Below, piece after piece: positions 34,554 through 41,410 of a DNA stretch of 64,000 nt. The notes below the pieces were generated by a model, which was not told where the DNA came from, made no database searches, and worked only from the letters and a program-made list of their open reading frames with translations. This DNA comes from Jidongwangia harbinensis (lineage in GTDB: Bacteria > Actinomycetota > Actinomycetes > Mycobacteriales > Micromonosporaceae). Numbering within the stretch: position 1 is the first letter of the stretch; every line of letters starts with the position of its first letter. The DNA is taken from NCBI RefSeq assembly GCF_020216025.1, contig NZ_JAIWNC010000022.1, positions 62,001 to 126,000 on the forward strand, read 5' to 3'. A program made the translations under genes and the position numbers.

Positions 34554-35716
34554 CAACCGACGCGCACCCGGCACCCGCGGGTTCGGCTCCGGCGCAAGCG
34601 GCGCTTGTGGGTTCGGCTCCGGTGCACCCGGCACCCCCGGGTTCGGCTCCGGCGCAAGCGGCGCTTGTGGGTTCGGCTCCGGCGCAAGCGGCGCCCGCGG
34701 GCTCCGCTCCGGCGGAACCGGCGCCCGCGGGCTCCGCACCGGCGGAACCGGCGCCGCCGGGCACCGATCCGGGGCTCCCGGGCACGGATCCGGTACTTCC
34801 GGGCATCGACCCTGGGTCGCCGGGCACCGAGACCATCCCGGTGTCGCCGGCGCCGGTCGGGCCGATCCCGGACGCACCGGCCGGTCCCGGCCCGTCGGCG
34901 GTCGGTGAGCAGCTCAGCGAGGAGATCTCCGCCGAACTCGCTGCCCAGTCCCCGGAGCCGGCCGCCCGCCCCGCGGCCCGGCCCGCCGAGTCCGGCGAGT
35001 GGCGCGGCATCGTGCTGGTCACCGGCACCGACACCGATGTCGGCAAGACCGTGGTGACGTCCGCGGTGGCCGCCGCGGCGCAGGCCGCCGGGCTGCGGGT
35101 GGCCGTCATCAAGCCGGGGCAGACCGGTACGGCCGGGGGCGGACCGACCGACATCGACCTGGTGAACCGGCTCGCTGGTCCGCACACCGCGCGCACCCTC
35201 GCCAGCTATCCGGAACCGCTGGCCCCGCTCGCCGCCGCCCGGGTGGCCGATCAGCCGCCGCTCGAGCTGTACGAGGTGGTGGACGCGATCCGCGCCGAGG
35301 CGGAGAAGCACGACCTGGTGCTCGTCGAGGGTGCCGGTGGGCTGCTGGTGCCGATGGGGGTCCGGCCGTCGGGCGACCCGTGGACGCTCGCCGACCTGGC
35401 CACCACGCTGGGCGTGAGCACCATAGTGGTGGCACGCGCCGGCCTGGGCACGCTCAACCACACCGCGCTGACGCTGGAGGCGCTGGCCCGTCGCGGGGTG
35501 CCGGCCGGCGTGGTGCTCGGCGCCTGGCCGGCCGAGCCGGAGCTGGTGCACTGGGCCAACCTGAGCGAGCTGGCGCCGCACCTGGTCGGGGCGCTGCCGG
35601 ACGGTGCCGGTGCGATGGATCCGGGCGTGTTCCGCCGGTCCGCCCCGGGCTGGCTGACGCCCGCGCTGTACGGCGTCCTCGACGACTGGCGGGTCTGGGC
35701 CGACGAGGTCAGCTGA
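34550..35716 (+). CDS. bioD: Dethiobiotin synthetase with a repeat-encoded N-terminal extension
   Basis: A 388-residue protein. Residues about 153-388 are a normal BioD: VLVTGTDTDVGKTVVTSAVA (P-loop), VIKPGQTGTAGGGPTDIDL, VEGAGGLLVPMG and a C-terminal ATP-grasp-like tail. The first 150 residues are instead Pro/Ala/Gly-rich and encoded by about seven 30-bp repeats (34561-34770), giving units such as GSAPAQAALV. Typical BioD is about 230 residues. The GTG at 34550 overlaps the bioF stop, so the extension is probably translated, though a start inside it (near codon 150) cannot be ruled out. It carries out the ATP/CO2-dependent ring closure. Confidence 0.9.
   Translation: MTTDAHPAPAGSAPAQAALVGSAPVHPAPPGSAPAQAALVGSAPAQAAPAGSAPAEPAPAGSAPAEPAPPGTDPGLPGTDPVLPGIDPGSPGTETIPVSPAPVGPIPDAPAGPGPSAVGEQLSEEISAELAAQSPEPAARPAARPAESGEWRGIVLVTGTDTDVGKTVVTSAVAAAAQAAGLRVAVIKPGQTGTAGGGPTDIDLVNRLAGPHTARTLASYPEPLAPLAAARVADQPPLELYEVVDAIRAEAEKHDLVLVEGAGGLLVPMGVRPSGDPWTLADLATTLGVSTIVVARAGLGTLNHTALTLEALARRGVPAGVVLGAWPAEPELVHWANLSELAPHLVGALPDGAGAMDPGVFRRSAPGWLTPALYGVLDDWRVWADEVS
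34561..34770 (+). repeat. 30-bp tandem repeat in the 5' end of bioD, about 7 copies
   Basis: Period of 30 bases, starting GGCGCAAGCGGCGCTTGT and ending GGGTTCGGCTCC in the best copies. Units 2 and 4 are identical; units 1, 3 and 5-7 drift. The period is a multiple of three, so copy changes keep the reading frame. Confidence 0.9.
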
Positions 35717-35717
35717 G

Positions 35718-35987
35718 CCGGCAACCCCAGCCGGGCCGGCAACCCCAGCCGGGCCGGCAACCCCAGCCGGGCCGGCAACCCCAGCCGGGCCGGCAACCCT
35801 TGCCGGGCCGGCAACCCCAGCCGGGCCGGCAACCCTTGCCGGGCCGGCAACCCCAGCCGGGCCGGCAACCCCAGCCGGGCCGGCAACCCTTGCCGGGCCG
35901 GCAACCCTTGCCGGGCCGGCAACCCTTGCCGGGCCGGCAACCCCAGCCGGGCCGGCAACCCCAGCCGGGCCGGCAACCCCAGCCGGG
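35718..35987. repeat. 18-bp tandem array, 15 copies in two alleles
   Basis: Fifteen head-to-tail 18-mers start two bases after the bioD stop. Allele A is CCGGCAACCCCAGCCGGG and allele B is CCGGCAACCCTTGCCGGG; the order is AAAABABAABBBAAA. Each unit can fold (CCGGC with GCCGG; in B, CCGGCAA with TTGCCGG). It ends 21 bases before the stop of the convergent methyltransferase gene, so it may serve as a two-sided terminator. All frames stay open through it, hence the long spurious ORFs. Confidence 0.97.
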
Positions 35988-36008
35988 CCGCCCGGGAGGC
36001 CCGGCTGG

Positions 36009-36833
36009 TCAGGGCAGGCGGGCCCGCTGGCGCGCCGCCTCGTAGAGCACGACCGTCGCGGCCGTGGCCGCGTTCAGTGAACTGGCCGCGCCGGTGATCG
36101 GGATGCGGACCATGGTGTCCGCGGCGTCCCGCCAGCCCGCGCTCAGGCCGTGCGTCTCGTTGCCTACCAGCAGCACCCGCGGGCCGGTGAGGTCGTGGTC
36201 GGCGACGTCGGCGGCACCGCGCTCGTCGGTACCGACGATCTCCACCGGCAGGCCGCCGGCGCGCAGCCCGTCCACCCAGTCGAGCACGGCGCGGTGCGAG
36301 TCGGCGCGGACCACCGGCACCGCGAACAGCGATCCGGTGCTGGCCCGTACCGCCTTGGGGTCGTAGGGGTCGGCGGCGTGGCCGGTGACCACCACCGCGG
36401 AGGCGCCGAACGCGTCCGCGGACCGGATCAGCGTGCCGATGTTTCCCGGGGTGGCCGGCCGGTCGAACACGACGACCAGCAGGCGCGGGCTCACCGGCAC
36501 CCGGTCCAGCCGGTCCGCGGGCAGCGCCACCACGGCGAGCAGCTCGGGCGTGTCGTCGTCCTTCTCGCCGAGTTCGCGGAGCAGGTCCGGGGCCATCGCG
36601 ACCGGGGTGGCCCCGGTGCGGTCGAGCAGGTCGCGGGCCCAGTCGGACAGGGCCCGGTCGTCGGCGTACAGCAGGGTGCGGATCGGCCAGCCGTGTTCGA
36701 CGGCGAGGGTGATCGGCCGGACGCCCTGGACCAGGAACTCGCCGGCCCGCTGCCGCTTGGTGCGGTTGGCCAGCAGCGCCTGCCACTGCTGGAAGCTTGC
36801 ATTTCGCGTGGTGACCCGCATCGTCCTGGACAT
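36009..36833 (-). CDS. TrmH/SpoU-family RNA 2'-O-methyltransferase
   Basis: A 274-residue SPOUT methyltransferase. N-terminal substrate-binding part (FLVQGVRPITLAVEHGWPI) precedes the trefoil-knot catalytic domain: ATPGNIGTLIRSADAFGASAVV, LLVGNETHGLS and IPITGAASSLNAATAATVVLY. It methylates ribose in tRNA or rRNA; the target is unknown. ATG 36833 is chosen because TATCCT (36841-36846) lies seven bases upstream. A longer frame of over 700 codons that opens further right is an artefact of the GC-rich repeat array. Confidence 0.88.
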   Translation of the reverse strand: MSRTMRVTTRNASFQQWQALLANRTKRQRAGEFLVQGVRPITLAVEHGWPIRTLLYADDRALSDWARDLLDRTGATPVAMAPDLLRELGEKDDDTPELLAVVALPADRLDRVPVSPRLLVVVFDRPATPGNIGTLIRSADAFGASAVVVTGHAADPYDPKAVRASTGSLFAVPVVRADSHRAVLDWVDGLRAGGLPVEIVGTDERGAADVADHDLTGPRVLLVGNETHGLSAGWRDAADTMVRIPITGAASSLNAATAATVVLYEAARQRARLP

Positions 36834-37171
36834 CGGCGCGAGGATACCGGTCGCCGCGGCGCCGCCGATCGGCTGTCGGGTAGCGGCTCGATCCGGTGGC
36901 CCGGGTGATATGTCCGATAAGGCGCTCGCTCGGGTCCGCGGCGACCAGATCTTGGAGGCGTGGCCAGATCTTGGCGCGCACTGGCCCCCCGGGGGGCGTT
37001 GCGGCTCCAAGATTCGCCCGGGCCTCCAAGATTTCGCCGGGACGAGGCCGCATATCGGGCGAAGTCGCGTGACGGACGAGCCTCGCACCCCGCAACGACA
37101 CGCCCGATGGGGAACGGGGTGAGCGGGCGGTCGGCTGTCGGAAATGTGGGTGCTCGTTGCAGACTGGCCAC
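36834..37171. other. Divergent intergenic region with nested inverted repeats
   Basis: No gene seen. It contains a three-level nested inverted repeat (see next entry), the probable -10 of the methyltransferase gene (36841-36846) and, near 37160, the short upstream region of the ROK gene. From about 37040 to 37150 I see nothing recognisable. Confidence 0.6.
36949..37032. repeat. Nested inverted repeat
   Basis: Outer arms 36949-36959 with 37022-37032 (ATCTTGGAGGC), middle arms 36968-36974 with 37007-37013 (ATCTTGG), and a central 14-base palindrome at 36984-36997 (GCCCCCCGGGGGGC). The motif AGATCTTGG therefore occurs twice in direct and twice in inverse order in 90 bases. It could form a cruciform or long RNA hairpin. 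Confidence 0.85.
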
Positions 37172-37933
37172 GTGGCATTCACGTTGACGATCGACTGCGG
37201 TGGCGGCGGGATCAAGGGTTCGGTGCTGGACGAGGCCGGCACCATGCGGGCCCAGCCGCTGCGGGTGCCGACGCCGTACCCCCTGCATCCTGATCTTTTT
37301 GTGAAGACGCTGCTGGGGTTGGGCGAGCGGCTGCCCACCGCGGACCGCGTCACGGTCGGCATGCCGGGCATGCTGCGGCACGGGGTGGTGGTGGCGACGC
37401 CGCACTACGTGACGCGGAGCGGTCCACGCACCAAGGTCGACCCGGATCTGCTCGAGGCGTGGCACGGCTTCGATGCGCGGACCGCGCTGGCCGAGGCGTT
37501 CGGGCTGCCCACGCTGGTCCTCAACGACGCCGAGGTGCACGGCGCCGGGGTGGTCGCCGGCACCGGGTGCGAGCTGGTCCTGACGCTCGGCACCGGGTTG
37601 GGCTGCGCACTGTTCGACGGTGGCGCGCTGGCCCCGCACCTGGAGATGTCGCAGGCGCCGGTGCGGTGGGGGATGAGCTACGACACCTACATCGGCGAGC
37701 ACGAGCGGCGGCGGCTCGGCGACGCGCTCTGGTCGCGGCGGGTCCGCAACGTGGTGGACGGACTGCGGCCGGTGTTCCTCTGGGACCGGGTCTACCTGGG
37801 TGGCGGCAACTCGCGGCTGATCACGCCGGCCCAGCTCGCCCGGATGGGCGACGACGTGGTGGTGGTGCCGAACACGGCGGGCATCGTGGGCGGCGTCCGG
37901 GCATGGGCGCTGGGCGTCAATCCACTTCGATAG
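37172..37933 (+). CDS. ROK-family sugar kinase-like protein
   Basis: A 253-residue ROK-fold protein, short for the family. It shows the phosphate loop TLTIDCGGGGIKGSVLDEAG, LNDAEVHGAGVVAGTGCELV with the catalytic Asp, LTLGTGLGCALFDGG and VYLGGGNSRL. The closest pattern is the polyphosphate/ATP glucokinase group (PpgK-like), though no polyphosphate motif can be confirmed. GTG 37172 is chosen; the open TTG 15 bases earlier gives a weaker start. Its stop TAG is the start of the -10 of the next gene. Confidence 0.8.
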   Translation: MAFTLTIDCGGGGIKGSVLDEAGTMRAQPLRVPTPYPLHPDLFVKTLLGLGERLPTADRVTVGMPGMLRHGVVVATPHYVTRSGPRTKVDPDLLEAWHGFDARTALAEAFGLPTLVLNDAEVHGAGVVAGTGCELVLTLGTGLGCALFDGGALAPHLEMSQAPVRWGMSYDTYIGEHERRRLGDALWSRRVRNVVDGLRPVFLWDRVYLGGGNSRLITPAQLARMGDDVVVVPNTAGIVGGVRAWALGVNPLR

Positions 37934-37943
37934 GTTGGGCACC

Positions 37944-38681
37944 ATGCCGCCATTCCCCGTCGCTCTGCTGCTGGACTTCGGCGGCGTGCTGGCGGACGCA
38001 CCGCCGCAGCAGGCCGCGCCGCCCGATCTGGTGCTGCGGATCCACAACCTGGTCGGCGGGGTGCTGCCGCCCGGCGAGATCCAGCGGGCCCTGACCGCCG
38101 GGCACGCCGCCTATGCGCGGTGGCGCGACGAGGACCACCCGGACGAGTTGCCGCAGGCCGAGGTCTGGGACCGGTTCGTGGCCGCGGACTGGCCGCGGGC
38201 GGCGCGGGCGGCGGTGCGGGCCTCCGCCGCCCGGCTGAGTTACGAGTGGTGCTGGCGGGACTTGTGGGCGCTGCGGCCGGGCATCCCGGAGGCGTTGCGC
38301 GCGCTGGCCGAGGCGGGGCTTCCGATGGCCGTGGTGAGCAACACGCTCTGCGGCGCCGCGCACCGCGACTTTCTCACCCGGGCCGGCGTCGGCACGCTGT
38401 TCGGCGCGCAGATCTACAGCGACGAGGCCGGGGTACGCAAACCGAATCCGCAGATGATCTGGTTGGCCGCCGACGCGCTCGGGGTGCCGGCGGAGTCCTG
38501 CTGGATGGTGGGGGACAGCCGGCGCCGCGATGTGCTCTGCGCGCGCCGGGCCGACGTGGCGGCGGCGGTGCTGATGCGGTCGCCGCGTACCGACCGGGAG
38601 GACCCGGCGGGCTGGCCCGAGTCGGACGCCACCGTGGACGACGGCTTCGGCCTGCTCCAGCTGATCGGGGAGGCCGATTGA
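37944..38681 (+). CDS. HAD-superfamily hydrolase (HAD-IA)
   Basis: A 245-residue phosphatase-type HAD protein. Motif I is LLLDFGGVLADA (nucleophile Asp), motif II VVSNTL, motif III AGVRKPNPQM and motif IV MVGDSRRRDV. The cap lies between residues 20 and 90. Substrate unknown. ATG at 37944 has TAGGTT (37931-37936) seven bases upstream, overlapping the ROK stop, so it is leaderless. It overlaps the FAD oxidoreductase start by four bases (TTGA). Confidence 0.88.
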   Translation: MPPFPVALLLDFGGVLADAPPQQAAPPDLVLRIHNLVGGVLPPGEIQRALTAGHAAYARWRDEDHPDELPQAEVWDRFVAADWPRAARAAVRASAARLSYEWCWRDLWALRPGIPEALRALAEAGLPMAVVSNTLCGAAHRDFLTRAGVGTLFGAQIYSDEAGVRKPNPQMIWLAADALGVPAESCWMVGDSRRRDVLCARRADVAAAVLMRSPRTDREDPAGWPESDATVDDGFGLLQLIGEAD

Positions 38682-40051
38682 TCGCCCGTCGGCGGTCCCC
38701 GGCCGCGATCTTCGACGCCCTGTGCGGGACGGGTCCCGCCGGTGCGCCGCGGGTGTGGTTCGACCGGGCGGTCGTCCTCGGCGGCAGCGTGGCCGGCCTG
38801 CTGGCCGCCCGGGTGCTCGCCGACCACGCCCGCGAGGTGGTGGTGTTCGAACCGGACCGGGCGGCGGCCCCGGACGGCAGCCGGAGCGGCGCGCCGCACA
38901 GCAACCAGCTGCACGTCCTCCAGCCCGGCGGCCGGTCGCAGCTGGACCGCTGGTTTCCCGGCTTCGCCGGGCAGGCGGCGGCGGAGGGCGCCGTGCTGGT
39001 CGAGCCGAGCGCCCGGACCCGGTACCGCAACGGGCGCCGCCGGGTGGCCGGGGCGCCGGTGGAGTCGTTGAGCCTGACCCGGCCGTTCCTGGAGGACCTG
39101 CTGCGCCGCCGCACCTCGGCGCTGCCCAACGTGACGTTCGCCGGCCACCGGGCGGCCGGGCTGGAGGCGACCGGGGCCGCCGTGACCGGGGTGCGCTGCG
39201 CCGGCCCGGACGCCGAGACGGTCGAGCCGGCGGACTTCGTGGTGGACGCGATGGGCCGGTCCAGCCGGCTGGGTGACTGGCTGGAGCGGGCCGGCTGGGA
39301 GGCGGCGCCGGTGCGGCGGATGCCGATCCGGATCAACTACGCCACCGCCCTGTTCCGGCGGGCGGAGCCGGACCCGCCGACCAAGACCGCGCTGGCGTTG
39401 CGGGGCGCCCTGGACGGCTCGGAGGCGGCCGGGGCGGCGTTCGCCGCGGTCGAGGGGGACCGGTGGATGGCGCTGCTGGCCGGGTTCGTGGACCACCGCC
39501 CCGGGCGGACCGCGGACGACTTCGTGCGCCGGTGCCGCGACGAGTACCCGCCCGAGTTCGGCCACGTGGTGTCCGGGGAGATGCTCGGGCCGGTGGCCAA
39601 CTTCCACCTGGCGGAGAGCCGGCGCCGCGACTACCACGCGGTGCGGCGCCTGCCGGCCGGGGTGGTGAGCGTCGGTGACGCCGTCGCGTCGTTCAACCCG
39701 ATCTACGCGCAGGGGCTGAGTTCGGCGGCGCTGCACGCGGCGTGCCTGTCCGCGTACCTCCGCTCTGATGACGTCCGGGCCCCGGCCCGCGGCTTCTTCG
39801 CGCGGCAGCGGATCGTGGTGGACGCGGCCTGGGGGTTCTCCACCCGGGCCGACCTGGCGCTGCCGCACATCGACGGGCCCTATCCGCGCGGGTACCGGGC
39901 GACCCGGTGGATCTCCCGCCGGATCGTCGACGCCGCGCAGGTCGATCCGGTGGTGGCCCGGCGATTCGACGAGGTGACGTTCATGCAGCGCCACCCGAGC
40001 ACGCTGGTCACGCCGGGCATTCTGCTCCGTTCGCTCCGAAACACGCCTTAG
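38678..40051 (+). CDS. FAD-dependent oxidoreductase / monooxygenase-like protein
   Basis: A 457-residue flavoprotein. Rossmann motif AVVLGGSVAGLLAARVL near residue 30, acidic strand end VVVFEPD, and the DAMGRSSRLGDWLE and SVGDAVASFNPIYAQGLSSA motifs that bind FAD in hydroxylases and geranylgeranyl-reductase-like enzymes. The TTG start at 38678 overlaps the HAD stop and has GGGGAGG four bases upstream, a good reason to accept it. The stop overlaps the convergent gene by four bases. Substrate unknown; nothing near points to a pathway. Confidence 0.83.
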   Translation: MIARRRSPAAIFDALCGTGPAGAPRVWFDRAVVLGGSVAGLLAARVLADHAREVVVFEPDRAAAPDGSRSGAPHSNQLHVLQPGGRSQLDRWFPGFAGQAAAEGAVLVEPSARTRYRNGRRRVAGAPVESLSLTRPFLEDLLRRRTSALPNVTFAGHRAAGLEATGAAVTGVRCAGPDAETVEPADFVVDAMGRSSRLGDWLERAGWEAAPVRRMPIRINYATALFRRAEPDPPTKTALALRGALDGSEAAGAAFAAVEGDRWMALLAGFVDHRPGRTADDFVRRCRDEYPPEFGHVVSGEMLGPVANFHLAESRRRDYHAVRRLPAGVVSVGDAVASFNPIYAQGLSSAALHAACLSAYLRSDDVRAPARGFFARQRIVVDAAWGFSTRADLALPHIDGPYPRGYRATRWISRRIVDAAQVDPVVARRFDEVTFMQRHPSTLVTPGILLRSLRNTP

Positions 40052-40674
40052 AAGGCGGCGATCGGGCGGTCCGCGCGCTCCCGGCGGGCCAGTGCCCGCA
40101 GCACCGGGGCGGTGCCGTGGCGCCGCCGCGCGCACCGGGCCAGCGCCGCGACCACCAGGTCGGCCGCCCGGTCGTCGAACGGCGGGCCCGGCACGTCGAT
40201 GCTCAGGGCCAGGTCGTCCGCGTGCACCAGCAGCTCCACCATGCGGGTGACCAGGCAGTCCGCCAGGGTCAGCACGGCGCCGCCGAGCATCGGCACCGGG
40301 CGGTCCGGCTCCAGCGGCGCGAGCCGGACGGCCAGCCGGTCCAGCGCCGCGTCGTAGCGGTCGGCGAGGTCGCCGGGGCCGGGGCCGGCGTCCTCCTCGC
40401 CGCGTTCCCGGATCTGCCGGTTGGTCGCGGAACCGGGGTCGCTGTCGGTGGCGGCCAGGAAGTAGCCGGCCGCGTCCACCGTCGGCGGGCCGGCCGGCGG
40501 GGCGGCGGACAGGTACTTCTCCACCGTGAAGACGCCGCGGGCCAGGTGCCCGGCCAGGCCGCTGACCCGGAACCCGGCCAGCGCGCTGGGCTCAGTCCAC
40601 CGGTCCGCCAGCTCCGGCGCGCGGAGCAGGCCGGAGACGGTACGCGCCGCGGAGAGGTACGCCTCGATCACCAT
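40048..40674 (-). CDS. Mycothiol-dependent maleylpyruvate isomerase-family (DinB-fold) protein
   Basis: A 208-residue protein of the DinB superfamily with the actinobacterial TIGR03083 layout: a His in SGLAGHLARGVFTVEKYL as first metal ligand, a helical bundle of Glu/His/Asp ligands and DCLVTRMVELLVHADDLALSI. Members are metalloenzymes often dependent on mycothiol, with mostly unknown substrates. It converges on the flavoprotein, sharing four bases at the stop. Confidence 0.83.
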   Translation of the reverse strand: MVIEAYLSAARTVSGLLRAPELADRWTEPSALAGFRVSGLAGHLARGVFTVEKYLSAAPPAGPPTVDAAGYFLAATDSDPGSATNRQIRERGEEDAGPGPGDLADRYDAALDRLAVRLAPLEPDRPVPMLGGAVLTLADCLVTRMVELLVHADDLALSIDVPGPPFDDRAADLVVAALARCARRRHGTAPVLRALARRERADRPIAAF

Positions 40675-40689
40675 GGCCGCACCGTAACC

Positions 40690-41322
40690 TCACGCCGGCC
40701 GGACCTGCCAGACCGAGGTGTGCCGCACATTCACGCTCTCCAGCGACTCGGCCACCGGCACCTCGTACCCGGCCCGCCGGATCATGCCGTCGGTCGGCAG
40801 GTACGCCCGCCCCGGGTCGCCGACCAGCACCAGCGCGCCCCGGCCGGCCGCCCGGCGCAGGAACGGCAGGACCCGGCCGGCCATCTCGCGGCTGTAGAAC
40901 ACGTCGCCGGCGAGCACCACCGGGTACCGCTCGTCGGTGTCCAGCAGGTCGGCCTGCACGGTGCGTACCTCGACCGTGTTGGCCGCCGCGTTGGCCGCTG
41001 CCGCGGACAGCGACAACGGGTCGATGTCGTTGGCGGTCACCGGCCGCGCGCCGGCCCGGGCCGCGGCCACCGCGACCAGGCCGGAACCGGTGGCCAGGTC
41101 CAGCACCGCGCGGCCGTCGACCAGCTCGGGGTGGTCCAGCACGTGCCGGGCCAGCGCCTGGCCGCCGGCCCAGGCGAACGCCCAGAACGGCGGCGGCTGC
41201 TCGGTGCCGCCGGCCTCGGTGCGTTCCCAGAGCGCGATCGGCTCGTCGGCCTGGTACAGCACGAGTTCCGGGACGAAGGGCACCGGCGCGAGCCGGGTAT
41301 GGGCGGTGACGAAGTCCAGCAC
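40690..41322 (-). CDS. Class I SAM-dependent methyltransferase
   Basis: A 210-residue methyltransferase with motif I VLDLATGSGLVAVAAARAG and TANDIDPLSLSAAAANA, then VVLAGDVFYSREMAGRVLPF, in the style of PrmA/NNMT-like enzymes that act on proteins or small amines. Start taken at GTG 41322 (LDFVTAHTRLAPV); the open frame reaches 42009 without similarity. Fifteen bases separate its stop from the DinB-fold gene start, so the two are probably co-transcribed. Confidence 0.8.
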   Translation of the reverse strand: MLDFVTAHTRLAPVPFVPELVLYQADEPIALWERTEAGGTEQPPPFWAFAWAGGQALARHVLDHPELVDGRAVLDLATGSGLVAVAAARAGARPVTANDIDPLSLSAAAANAAANTVEVRTVQADLLDTDERYPVVLAGDVFYSREMAGRVLPFLRRAAGRGALVLVGDPGRAYLPTDGMIRRAGYEVPVAESLESVNVRHTSVWQVRPA

Positions 41323-41410
41323 CCACCCATTGTGCCCGGTTTCACTCAGTTGATCGTCTTCGCGACCGATCAGGCGAACGCGGCGACAACACGACCCGGG
41401 AAGGAGCAGG

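Noticed and set aside
33296..35716. A single 806-codon frame crossing bioF and bioD
   Set aside because: Its first two thirds read through bioF in a wrong frame; bioF and bioD both have clear motifs and join by a GTGA overlap.
35718..35987. CRISPR array
   Set aside because: Units are contiguous with no spacers and no cas gene is nearby; it is a tandem repeat.
35251..37371. A minus-strand frame of over 700 codons across the 18-bp array
   Set aside because: It is kept open by the repeat's period of six codons and GC bias; the real gene there is the TrmH-type methyltransferase.
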